From: Crossaster papposus | Taxonomy: Eukaryota; Echinodermata; Asteroidea; Velatida; Solasteridae | Direction: 5' to 3' | DNA: 64,000 nucleotides | NCBI GenBank assembly: GCA_037893245.1 | Contig: JBAIAA010000237.1 | Span: 124,001-188,000, forward strand | Part shown: in pieces, positions 25,191 through 36,352 of the stretch | How the letters are laid out: the number at the start of each line of letters is the position of its first letter | How positions within the stretch are numbered: position 1 is the first letter of the stretch | Program-made: the position numbers and the translations under genes | The notes under the pieces: model-generated | Told to the model about the DNA's origin: nothing | Database searches by the model: none | What the model saw: only the letters and a program-made list of their open reading frames with translations

Positions 25191-26355
25191 TGGCCCTGTC
25201 ACACTAGAACGTTTTAGGCCAACGCGTGAGTAGCGCGTTAAAAATAGTTGATACGCTGGCAAACGCTGAACTTCCACAGAAAAAGTCAAGTGGAACCGTG
25301 ATTTCAGCGTGTCAATAACGCGTTGTTAACGGGTTCAATGCGTTCGCCAGCGCGTGAGAAACGCGTTAGTAACGCGCTCGACGACTGATGAACGACTGCC
25401 CAGCGCGTGAGTAGCGCGTTCCAACGCGCGCCAGCGTACTGCAACGACCACATGGTTAGTTGTATAAAAAGCCGACGCGCTACTACACTAATGGCCCTGT
25501 CACACCAGAACGTTTTAGACCAACGTGTTGGAATTTCGGTAACACGCGGGTAAACGTTGACAAACGCTAGGCTAGCGTTTGCAACTCGCTAAGCGCGTTA
25601 CCCACACGCTGGAACACGCTGTCACACGCTGAGGCAAAAATACATTTTTCAACATACCTAAAATTTTCAGCGTTTGCCAGCGTGTGCCTGCACACGCTGG
25701 CGGCGCGCAGGGTGGTCGTTAATCATGCGTCGAACGCGCTAGACGATCGTTACTAACCCACTCTCACACGCTGGCGACCCGCTGTCGTATTTTTACTATA
25801 AATCAGTGATACGTTCCTCACACGCTGAGCGCGTTCCTCATACGATACTCACGAGCTGGCATACGCTATGAACCCGTTATCAACCTGTATAGACACGCTG
25901 AAATCACGGTTCCACTTGACTTTTTCTGTGAAAGTTCAGCGATTGCCAGCGTATCAACTATTTTTAACGCGCTATACTCATGCATTGGCCTAAAACGTTC
26001 TGGGGTGACAGGGCCATAACCAGCGTGTCGCCAGAGTACGCCAGCGTACGCCAGCGTGCGCCAGCGTGTGAGTAGCGGGTTGATAACGATCGTCTAGCGT
26101 GTTCGACGCGTGAGTAACAAACCCCCAACGCTCCGCCAGCGTGTACAATCACACGCTGGCAAACGCTGGAAATTGTATGTATGTTGAACAAAATATGTTT
26201 TCCTCAGCGTGTGACAGCATGTCTCAGCGCGTGAGTAACGCGCTCAGCGTGTTGCTAACGCTGGCCTAGCGTTGGTCAGCGTTTGCCAGCGTGTTGCCAA
26301 AATTACAACACGTTACTCACGCGTTGGCCTAAAATGGTCTGGTGTGACAGGGCCA
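25191..26355. mobile_element. Foldback element (family F1) with an inverted copy of itself inside
   Basis: The outer ends read TGGCCCTGTCACAC at 25191 and its complement GTGTGACAGGGCCA at 26355, preceded by TAA and followed by TTA. The left arm (A, 25191-25488) is not complementary to the outer right arm (B', 26020-26355). Instead A pairs with the inner right arm and B' pairs with the inner left arm. This is what results if a second copy of the same family inserted in reverse orientation at the element's centre. The arms are made of degenerate subrepeats such as GCGTGAGTAGCGCGTT. It is non-coding; the 3-base TWA target duplications suggest PIF/Harbinger-type mobilisation (inference). Confidence 0.8.
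25492..26016. mobile_element. Inner, oppositely oriented F1 copy
   Basis: 525 bp bounded by TGGCCCTGTCACACC and GGTGACAGGGCCA with a perfect TAA duplication on both sides (25489-25491, 26017-26019). Its left part is the reverse complement of 26020-26355 and its right part is the reverse complement of 25191-25488. Confidence 0.8.
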
Positions 26356-26743
26356 TTAGGCAAAGAAGATGCCGCATCGCGCGTACCGCATCGCACCAAA
26401 CAATGATCGTATTTGGCGAGCCTGATTTATCAGCGCTATCTCGACCAACAAACATCGCGCATTACACGCGTGTGCCTACATGTTCGGCGGTCATGGCTGG
26501 GACTATTCTTGAGAGATAACATTATGACAAATCACGCCCGCTAGTCTCTTTTCTAATTTAATAACAAAACAAAAAAAACAAAAAAAACAAAAAAAAAGTA
26601 ATTTCAATCTACCTACGAAGTTGGACTGAGAAAGTCTCGTATTTTCCCTATACCCCAAGCTCTCATTGCTATACCGCGAGAACCATCGACGAGATTATAC
26701 GTTATCTAAAAATATTTGTTAAACTTAAAACCACATTAGTTAA

Positions 26744-27124
26744 AGGGATCGTATACGTTTGGTAATTGGAACCCACTGTTTGTTTCAATCCTATATAGTT
26801 ATAGATATATACCATAAAAATAACCTGTAAAAATTTCATTTCAAAAGGTGGTAGCGATTTTGAGATATTGAAAAAAATCTGGAGCGGTTATGTCCACGTA
26901 GGAAGAATAATCTGCATTGGAATACACAATCTGAGAAACGTCACTGCAGTAACGCTTCTCAGATTCACATTTTTTGGGGATAAAAAGTGATATCTTTTTC
27001 CATAACCGCAGTACTTCGAAGTGAAAAGTTTATAAAAATGCATTATACTATCCAAAGCTGTTGTACCGAGTAGGTTTTTATTGACATTAATTTTTGGAGT
27101 AATTACCAAACGTATACGATCCCT
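26744..27124 (-). mobile_element. MITE family T, copy 2
   Basis: 381 bp, inverted relative to copy 1, with AGGGATCGTATACG ends, TTAA on both sides (26740-26743, 27125-27128) and the same internal CTGCAG-centred palindrome. Confidence 0.9.
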
Positions 27125-27210
27125 TTAAAGTTCTTAATTATTTAACACGCCTACATTTGGAACCTGTTTGTTTCGCGCAGACTCGGTGATCCGGAGCGAG
27201 GTTGGTTCGC

Positions 27211-27240
27211 AAGATCTAAAGATGGCGACGTTCGCGACGA
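27211..27240 (+). promoter_or_regulatory. YY1-like ATG-containing site
   Basis: AAAGATGGCGACG followed by TTCGCGACG resembles a YY1-type initiator overlapping an ATG. The frame it opens is about 23 codons. It lies inside the intron with no other gene evidence. Confidence 0.12.
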
Positions 27241-27404
27241 ACAAAGAGATAATTTTTTTAAGATTTGAGCCAATATCTTATAGGGGCTAGACCCTTCGCA
27301 TGCACGTGACGTCAACTTCTAACCTTCGCTACTGCTTTTTTCCAGCATGTACTTTGCATCGCATTTTTGTATTGCATTTGTTTGACCCCAGGGGTCAACT
27401 TTCA

Positions 27405-27648
27405 GGCTCTATTTCATAGAGCTGCAAAGCACCCAAAAAAATGCTAAGCATAACAATTCTTCCTTGGCAAAAACAGCGTTACAAACTGAATTTTCAGGTG
27501 ATGTTTATTGTTTGTGACTGGTATTAAGCTGGTCTGGGTTTAGCATGAAAAGCACACGTGGATACATGACTGGTCCTGTTTTCAACTTAGCAAGGTTTTA
27601 TTTATGATAAGCAAACTTCTGTGCTGAGCAGCTCCATGAAAATGACCT
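27405..27648. mobile_element. TIR element family C, diverged copy
   Basis: Left end GGCTCTATTTCATAGAGCTG and right end CAGCTCCATGAAAATGACC are inverted complements. The interior has TTAGCATGAAAA, CCTTGGCAAAAACA and TGCTTAGCA-type blocks shared with 39413-39656. Confidence 0.75.
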
Positions 27649-28671
27649 CTCAGTGTTCCACTTTGTTTGCTTTGCCCACTTTCCGGACGCAGCGGCGTCT
27701 TTTCGCCGCCGGCACGCATGTTTCCAATCTCTCTAACACACAGTGATTTCCTTTGAATCCTCTCTCCGAAGTCATTTTGTGTGCACTGTTATTAACAGAC
27801 CTTTTGTTGGTCGATCTTCCACTTCGCTGTGTATACAGTCCCATTCCTTATAAGCCAGGTTTCTCGGGCATCGTCGAATACAACAAGGCTGAAGTAATAG
27901 GTACGAAGTCATTGACTCGATACACACTCGCAAGTTGCCAGAGGGAGCCATTTTATTAACCTACTTAGCGCACCTTTTTGTGCAATACTTTTTTTTACAA
28001 GCTTTAGAAAAGACTACACTCTTTTGACGTACACGTAACTTTTTTTGTAGCATTAATGTACAAGATGGGTTTTGAATATATCGTTAGAAATGTGTACTTC
28101 ATAAGCCGCTGATTGGTCAATTTGGCTTTATTGTTTTTGTAATACAACACCGGGTTAATAAAAACCGAAGGCCCGATAGAAGACGCCCGCTGAATGGCCA
28201 GATTCTGTCTTGTTTTGCATAACTAATCGCCGAATACAAAACGTCCACTCTTTATTAAAATGACAGCACATCAAATGCTACAATTCACAGGATGCTTGAG
28301 ACAACTATTCACTTACAACAAGTATAAGGTACAGGTATTTCATGAATATTTAGTGGCTTCGTTTTGTTATGTTTGCAAAATGTTGTTTACTTATAGGAAG
28401 ATGATGTCTGCATCATACAGAGCATTAAAAATGTGCACACAAACTTCACCATAAGGCCATTATTTAAACGGCAACACCTCGGAGAATGTGTATAGTTTCA
28501 ACTCAACTCCGATATAAAAGACCGAGTGTAGAGAGCGCGAACCGTCCGGTAGCCTTGCCGCCTCTGATGAAAGTACAGCCCCGGTTGTTAGTTCATGAAT
28601 TTAGTTTATGAATTAAATAAACAACCGGTTTGCCTTGGCTGTGTGGAGAAACAAGTCGAAAACTTCCTGAA

Positions 28672-28694
28672 CCCCCCCCCCCCCCCCCCCCCCC
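28672..28694. repeat. Poly(dC) tract, 23 bases
   Basis: Uninterrupted C run within the intron. Confidence 0.9.
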
Positions 28695-29728
28695 TTTATG
28701 CAACTCGTGTTTAAACATATATTATATGGAAACATTCACACGATCGCGTTTACCTATTTCTGTTAGCACCTTTGTTGTTTGTTGCGTCTTTCGTATGGGA
28801 TTTCTGCACAGTTTGGAGGGCAGACGGATTTAGACGGACGAACCACACAATTATGTTTCCCGCTTAAGGGAATTTTCGATAATACAATTTTCCTTTTATT
28901 GCATCAAGTGTGGGGCAACATACTCTGGCAAAATAGGTTTAATATTTTAAATAGTTACTATACTCTATCTTTCCTTACACCGAATAATTTGCTAACTCAA
29001 TCCAGCAATGCCACTGCATGGTGAATGTTGTTGTCGCGTGAAGTCTAAAAATGCAAAGACGCACTTTTGGAAATTTCCATTAGTAGTTAGTTCAAAATCG
29101 AACTTTTTTGATATTTTATTTTTATTTTATAGAATGTACAGCACTCACAGAGATAATACTTTGTCAGGTTAGTTGTCAAGCACCATTCCTCAAAACTGTC
29201 TCTGTTTTCATTGATAACAACAACAACAACTGACAAATGGTATACTATAACGTTTAAATTGACTTGACTATATACTGTTGATAATGTGACGGGTCAGGGT
29301 CGTTTCAAATTTGATTGGGCTTAATTGAATGCATATTCAAGTTTTGTAATTTCAAAAAACTTCAATTATGACTTTTTAGCCGAACGTGCATGTCAGATCT
29401 GTTGATGGTTTATTGTCTTTTCATTAATTTTATAACGAGAATTATAATTTCAACAAAAAAGCCCTGGTCACTATTATTATATCCCTCCAGCGACCTTTAG
29501 GTGCGCCATTTTTAAAGTTCATATCAAGTTTAAATTTCGAGTGAATGTGACATGGTCTGTTGATGGTGAAGTTTCTTACACATTCGATCCACAGACCGTT
29601 GCAAATACAGTGGTCTCATGGCCTGATGAACAGGGATAATAACCGTCAAGCGCCTTCCCATAGGTTTATTAAAAGCTCTATACAAGCAGGACATCAAAAA
29701 AGGCGAGTTTATTCGAACGTACGGGTAA

Positions 29729-30489
29729 TGCTACAGTCACACGGCCATGTTACGGACCTGCGGATGCCTGCGTATATTTGGATAATGAAAATGCGTAATT
29801 TTTAACCCCAATACGGAAATTTGAGCAAAAGTTACCTATATTCTGCGGACGATACGGATTAGTTACGGATGTTACGTATGAATTACGGATGTTACGGGTA
29901 AAACCTGCGGATGAACCCATCCGCTGCCAACCCGCTGGCACATGTTACTGACGACTTACGGATGACTTACGGATTTTACGGATGACTTACGAACGATACG
30001 GATGACTTACGGACGATACGGATAAGTTACGCTCGTGTCTGCGCATGTAGGCTTCCTCTGGCGTCCGCACCATCCGCAAATAAACCCACGTGGATCGGAG
30101 CTTGCTTCAGTCGCATTTCATCAAGTCTGAGATCTAGTTCCGGTTATTCAACAGTTTCTTCTCCATCTTTTTGATGTTTACGTACCCCTATGTATCCGCA
30201 GGCAACTGCACACCCGACAAAGTGTGCAGATCAGTTACGTATCTAACGTATCCTGCGGATGAGTTTACGTATCTTACGTATGAGTTACGGATGCTTACGT
30301 ATATTTCATCTGCAGCAAAATTTTGAGATTTTCAAAATTCCGCTGCGGATCTGCGTATGTCTGCGGATCCTGCGGATTGAATTACGGATGGATACGGATG
30401 CTTACGGATGATACGGATCCTTGCGGATGCTTACGGACTTTTATCCGTAAGCATCCGCAGCTACCGTAAGTGGCCGTGTGACTGTACCA
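29729..30489. mobile_element. Foldback element (family F2) built from TTACGGATG subrepeats
   Basis: The ends read TGCTACAGTCACACGGCCA at the left and TGGCCGTGTGACTGTACCA at the right, flanked by TAA and TTA. The arms are dense in variants of GATACGGATGACTTACGG, direct in one half and inverted in the other. The centre (about 30065-30190) is unique. It is non-coding. The termini resemble those of F1 (25191) and F3 (51162), which also begin with a C/T-CTGTCACAC-like core. Confidence 0.8.
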
Positions 30490-32151
30490 TTAAGGATATG
30501 AAACCAGTGAGATCGTGCGGATTCGGTGATATCGGTGTGGAATTAGCAGTTTTGGCACGGAGCTCACGAGCGAACGAAGGTCCTATATATACCGCGCGGT
30601 TCGGTCCATTTGCCCGGCAAAACCATCGGCTCATGTTTGTGTTGGCATCGCACCACTCGCCGCGCGCTACGATTGTGTACCTTTAGTGCGGGGCTAGTGC
30701 AGGCCAGAACAAAACCAACTACGACCGCTACAAGAGAGAGAAAGCAACAAGATCGACATAGTATATTCGGAGCGTCAACCGGCTATCATATTGAATTAAG
30801 CTGCCATGTAACATTATAAGTTGCACCTTCCCGCGTTAAGTGCTCTCGTGTTGTATTTAGTAATTGTCACAACGAGCTGGTAATTTAATAAAAGGAAGTA
30901 AGAACATTAGCGAAATTGTATTTCATTTCACTCGAGGAGGGACCGACTTGGCGCTGGGGTTAGGGGTAATGGATCCCTGCCATGCTCGGCCGGGGCGGTG
31001 CGGTGGTGCATGGTGGTTATAGTGGGATGTGTTTGTCCTTGCGCAAAGAAAATAGACAAGGAACTCGCAGCCGTGAACAAGTAAGGCGCGTACGTGCACG
31101 CGGCGCGCCCATGCAGTTAGTAGCGTTTTGGTTTACAGGGAACTATAGGTAAGACATGTCGCTGTGAGTTTATCTTACATCCTCGTTGATTTGATGACAT
31201 TACCGGAGACACAGAGGTGTGGGTTTCAGTCGAACGCACGCACAGAAACTGATTACATCTCTTCTTCGCTCTCACGGTGGGGGAGGCGGTGACTAGACCA
31301 CGTGTGCATCCTTTGTCTTAATCCACGCGCTGATAAGAGAGACAGAGGAGAGAAGATGATTTAAGATTTCTAGTCGTGACTACAGCCGGTAGCCTACAGT
31401 GTGGCGTGAAAAGATTCACAAACACGGACGTGTTTGCGTTTCCCTTTCGCACTTCAACTTCAAGCAAATTCCCGGGTTTCGGTTTTTATCAGATAGTTCG
31501 TTCTGCTTATATGTAGCCTTGTCTAGTCGTGTCGCCCTATCGCCAACGGCATAACCTATCCCGAGGATAATTAAAAACGATTAGAGACGCGGTTACAGGA
31601 GATTTCGTGTAACTGCAATATTACCCGATAGGCTGTGAAATGAATATAACGATCCCGTCAGTTGCTCGTGCCCTAGGCGACAGCCGATGTGTAAACACTG
31701 GCCTTTGATATAGGGAATTAAAGACCGTGTAAGACATGATTAAAATTGTAACAGCCGTTGAATTTCAATCCGTTATTATGACCGGGGTATAATACGGAAC
31801 TGTATCGCATGTTCGAAAATAATTGCATATTTCGATCATTTTGTTTTTACTTATGAGATGTTCAGAGGTCATTGTTGGTCTTACCTGATATTGATAATAA
31901 TGTCTTATTCATATGGATTGATTCTTACGCTCCAGCTTAACAAATCAGCGCTTTTTGATTCCCCGATGTTGAAAATGAGACGAATTGAAATAATACAATT
32001 TAAAATTGTTTAGGTGTCGGAAAAATATACTGACTGCTCAATTGTATTTATTGTAGTTTGGTAGTTTTATACCATAAAAGAAAATCTTAAACCTACACCT
32101 AAATAGCATGATTTTGTTCGCGCATTTTGCTTGGGCAAAAATTAACAATTT
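30490..32151. other. Intronic stretch without recognised features
   Basis: Moderately GC-rich, complex sequence. No exon, RNA gene or repeat was recognised. Confidence 0.4.
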
Positions 32152-32766
32152 GATGTCCAACTGAAAGAACATTCGGATCTATTCGTGGATCTTCGACGGT
32201 GAACGAGGCTGCACATGAAATAAAAACTAGCATTAGATGTCCATTTGAAAGAACCGTCGGATCCATTCTTGGATCGTCGACAATGAATAAAGTCTGCACG
32301 TGAAATAAAAACGATCAGTAGATGTCCAACTAACAGAACAATCGGATCCATTAGGATCTTCGACGGTGAATGAAGTCTGCACATAAAATAAAAACGAGCA
32401 GTATAGATGTCCAATCGAAAGAACAATCGGATCCATTTGGATCTTCGACAATGAATAAAGTCTGCACATGAAATAAAAACGAGCAGTAGATGTCCAACCA
32501 ACAGAACAATCGGATCCATTAGTGGATCTTCGACGATGAAAAAGTCTGCACATGAAATTAAAACGAGCAGTAGATGTCCAACCAACAGAACAATCGGATC
32601 CATTAGTGGATCTTCGACGGTGAATAAAGTCTGCACATGAAATAAAAACGAGCAGTAGATGTCTAATCGAAAGAACAATCGGATCCATTCGTGGATCTTC
32701 GACGATAAATAAAGTCTGCACATGAAATAAAAACGAGCAGTAGATGTCCAATCGAAAGAACAATCG
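32152..32766. repeat. Minisatellite, about 85-bp unit, 7.3 copies
   Basis: The units begin GATGTCCAA and contain AACAATCGGATCCATT, GGATCTTCGAC, AAGTCTGCACATGAAATAAA and ACGAGCAGTA. Unit length varies from 83 to 86 bases by small indels. Long minus-strand frames (up to 254 codons) run through it because the unit lacks stop codons on that strand; they jump frame between units and are not judged to be genes. Confidence 0.95.
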
Positions 32767-33471
32767 AGAAAAATATGACCGAGTTCAAGGGACATTGTTG
32801 TGTACCTATAACATTTTGGGGCTCCAGTAAAGGGTACTATAGAAGAGGTAAAATTGGGTTCGGGTATAATAAAGGAAAACAGAATAGGCACGGTGATGTT
32901 GAACAAATTATAGGTCGAAAGAATGTTTAGAGTTTGAGTTTAGAGAGATTTTCTTTGAGCACACGAATCATATGGAATGTCCCCATAACGTCATGTACTA
33001 AAATAAGGTATGTATATGTGTGTGTTATTGGAGAAGACCCAAGAATAACGACTTGGTGGTCTAATGTCGGACCTTTTCACACACCCCTCCTTGTTGAGTG
33101 ATTTGTTTAGCACAACAAAATGATGAATGAACATGCACACGTTGAACCTGTGTGTACAGCTTCGTGTGTGGTTGGAATTCCAGAAGTACATGTACATGTA
33201 AGTAGCTATAGCAGAAAGCTTTTGGAACCCCATGTAATATTGTTGTCAAAACAAATATTATTTTCTAGCGTTTTTCGAAAGTTACTTGTATTAAAATGTA
33301 CCTAACAGTAACATTCTTTACTAAAAATAAAAATGGGGAAAATAACTTTACATTTCTTTACATCTCTGTACATTTTTTTCACAGTTTCTCTGATTGGTTA
33401 AAAGAACGCATGACGTAGAAGAGCGTATACAGCCCGGTTGGTTGATTGCCGACCTCGTGTGTGTTCGCAGT

Positions 33472-33508
33472 GTTTAACCACGGATCATTTAATGGTCCGT
33501 GGTTAAAC
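33472..33508. repeat. Short perfect hairpin
   Basis: GTTTAACCACGGA and TCCGTGGTTAAAC are exact complements around an 11-base loop. Confidence 0.85.
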
Positions 33509-33719
33509 CTGCTCGAGTCATCTTTATACGTCGAGTGGGCTTTTGCGCGGCACCCGCTAACTGAGCGAAGTCGTATAGCTTGGATCGGATTGTTAAAAAG
33601 GTTTTAAGTAATAAGGTCAAGTAAAAAGAAAGTTGAAGGCATCTCTTCCCGGCCATCAAAAAACGACCCCTGCGTTTGTATTTAAACTTACAAAAAGTTG
33701 CATATATTGTAGAAATTTT

Positions 33720-33935
33720 AAAGGTGAAGAATACCTTGAACTGTCTAACAAGTAGTAACTTACCAAAATACTGTTAAAACGCTTATACTTGCTGTAAACT
33801 TGACACTAAACTCCCTGTGAAATTAATAGTAGTTGGTAGTTGGTTTGTAATCCAGGAATGGTGCGCGCAAGACGCACACGCGCACCCGCGCACCTGGGTG
33901 TTAATATTAGCAGGTTAAGTGCGTGACATGCGCGT
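33720..33935 (+). repeat. Dispersed repeat, copy 2 of 2
   Basis: Partner of 20353-20570, with the same ordered blocks. The middle differs by indels. Confidence 0.6.
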
Positions 33936-35052
33936 AGCTGCGTTCGGCTGAATGAGAACTCGCCCCAAATGCAGATTATGGCATTGTGACTCGGTAAATT
34001 TGAACAAATCACGTTGGAAGTTAAAAGCACCTTACGTATATGAAAGCCGAAATAAAAATAATAACCTGTTAACAATGACTATCATGAACCAATAGTATTT
34101 TTAATATTCCCTTGCTCATTGCGTATATGATTGGGTGGAGAGCAACTGAGATTGAATTTCTTGAGATGCCCCAAATACCGAGAATAAATGTTTTGTTAAA
34201 ACAAAACGTAACTGTTAAGAACACGGGGAATATATTTAAAGGGTTATACTGGTTACGACCGATATCTTTACTTATAATCCTTTGGGGAAACGAGTGCGAT
34301 TGGCTCAATAATAAAGCTACCTATTATGTATTCAACCCGACGGCTTTTGGTTGAACTGTTAATTAACTTTGCTGAGAGCATTTTTATGTTCCGAACTTAC
34401 AACAAAACAGGCAATGTTGAGAAGAGTCTTTCAGGTTTCGAGGAACGCTATAATATACAAAACTCTTCTGGCACATGTTCCTTCGCTGCTTTGTTATTTC
34501 TGGAATTGGCATTTGAGTTGATTTCTTCAGTATCAATTCCACCATTGTGCAGGACAGGTATTCATTTTTCTTTTTTACAGGCAGAATGAAGAAAAAAGTG
34601 TTGAGCGCTTTTGGGGAGCTCGGGGGCAGAATTTCAATACGGCGTTCCATAATCAACAAGCCATTCTTAGTGTCCACGATCTATGCCTTCTTTCAATTGG
34701 GGGACCTGATTAAAAAAAGAAGTCCAAATCATGTTGTTTTCTCGGTGTCTGTTGTCGAGGGCTGTGCTGTGCGCGGGAGAAAGCCCGGCGGGTCCGGTCG
34801 CCGCGGACGAGCCGAGCCGGGCCAGGGCCCGGAGATAAGTTAGATCACAGCGTGTCACCCGATAGGTCACTCACCTACTTGCCAGCTACGCCGGGGATCC
34901 AACGAAGTAATACCCTGTGATTGCTAGTGTATCAAATGCACCTTGTTTGGCAAACCTTGGCCAGTATAAAGGGAACAAAATATTAGCTGAGATCCCGGGC
35001 ACTATGCTCACACTCTGTCACGCGCGCGCACTGTCTTCCATTTACCGTGTGC

Positions 35053-35077
35053 GGGGGGGGGGGGGGGGGGGGGGGGG
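35053..35077. repeat. Poly(dG) tract, 25 bases
   Basis: Uninterrupted G run on the + strand in the intron, about 1.3 kb upstream of the last exon. Confidence 0.9.
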
Positions 35078-36352
35078 CTGCATGCCCTCGCCCCGCGGAC
35101 AACACCCGAGAACACTCGGATTATTTGACGAGCTGGAAATACTCCCCCATGTATCAAAATTCATTGGCTTTTCAATCTGTGCTAGATTGACATTTCAGAT
35201 CAAAAATAATAACGTGGACGGGGCAACAATGACTGTTTTCGCAACGCCAGCGCGCACCCAACCCCGTCCAAGTGATCTTTGGCAAATCCCAGTGCGCGCC
35301 ACAGAGTAAATCATTGTTAGTTTTCCATTATAGTCTCCAGAGAAATCCGGTACGAACATCTGAAAGGCCCCTGAACTGACTTCAGTTTTTTGTTCTCTCC
35401 TTTTTGTTACACTCTTTCTCTCATCTACTCTATTCTTATTCAGATAGTATGGGCTTTATGTGTTGTGTTTGGATAACCGCATGCCGGCCCCATTACGCCA
35501 ACGCAATCCCGTTTTGTATCGAGGGGTCCCCGGCAGAGGGAAATCAAACGGGCACAATGACATTGCGCTGAGCTAGGCGGAATTGGCCCCGGTCGCGTCC
35601 GGTCTCTCGACGGGTCTCTTGCGCGCGAGAAAAGTGCAAATTAAGAGGCATCTGCATCCAGAGATGCATTGAGTCATAGCAATCAACGGAAATCTCTGGC
35701 GGATCGCCTTTGTCCAGGCAAACAGGGGCCCATCTCACGTCTGTAAAGAAAAGATTCTCGAGAAAAAAATATTCTCAGCTCGTGGTAATACAAAAAAAGA
35801 GATGTACGATGAAACCCATCACCGTCTTATTCATATGACATTCTTTTCATCTCCTAGCGTTTGCTTCCTTCCCTGCCCTACATCTTCCATTGTGTAGACA
35901 TGTTCCTCTTGCAATTAAATAACATCAGTTTTGACTCATTGTTTGATTTTTTTTCTCCCAAGAGAGGTTCCGTGGACATGACCAAAATGTGAAGCTTTTA
36001 GTGTAATAACAGTTATCAAAATGACAAATTCAAGGTATAGGCCCACACCTTCTTGAAAGGTATGTGTTTTAAGGTATGGTATGGCTTGGTATACCGGTGA
36101 CCTCGCAGTGACGATTATATAATTCTTGTATGAATTCTCGATCTATTTGTTTTAGTTTTCTTTTCCTTTTTACCGTCTTCGCCAAAACTTAATGAGTTCT
36201 CTTCAGGTTATAGGTAAACAACAGGTGTATAGTTTACCCGAGAGAAATCTGGTAATTATCCAGGGACTTGGGAGTTGTTACTAATTTGGGTATTATGGCG
36301 AATTTGTTAAATTAAAGCTTGGTTGTCTTCTTTTTGTGTGTTCCCGCTTTAG

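Larger units (their letters stand above)
23089..36352 (+). other. Intron within the homeodomain of the UNCX-like gene
   Basis: A 13.3 kb phase-0 intron with GTGAGG donor and a polypyrimidine-TTTAG acceptor. It splits the homeodomain between Gln46 and Val47, a position also seen in other paired-type homeobox genes. No protein-coding exon was recognised within it. It holds P-family, foldback, MITE and minisatellite elements listed separately. Complex non-repetitive stretches at 24110-24250 and 35636-35740 are candidates for regulatory DNA. GC-rich sequence at 34750-34850 has no recognised function. Confidence 0.85.

Noticed and set aside
26888-27109. 73-codon minus-strand ORF
   Set aside because: It lies wholly inside MITE T copy 2, and its frame is not kept in the other copies.
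32142-32906. 254-codon minus-strand ORF with 27-28 residue repeats
   Set aside because: It is the translation of an 83-86 bp minisatellite whose units change frame; several frames give similar-looking repeats and none resembles a known protein.
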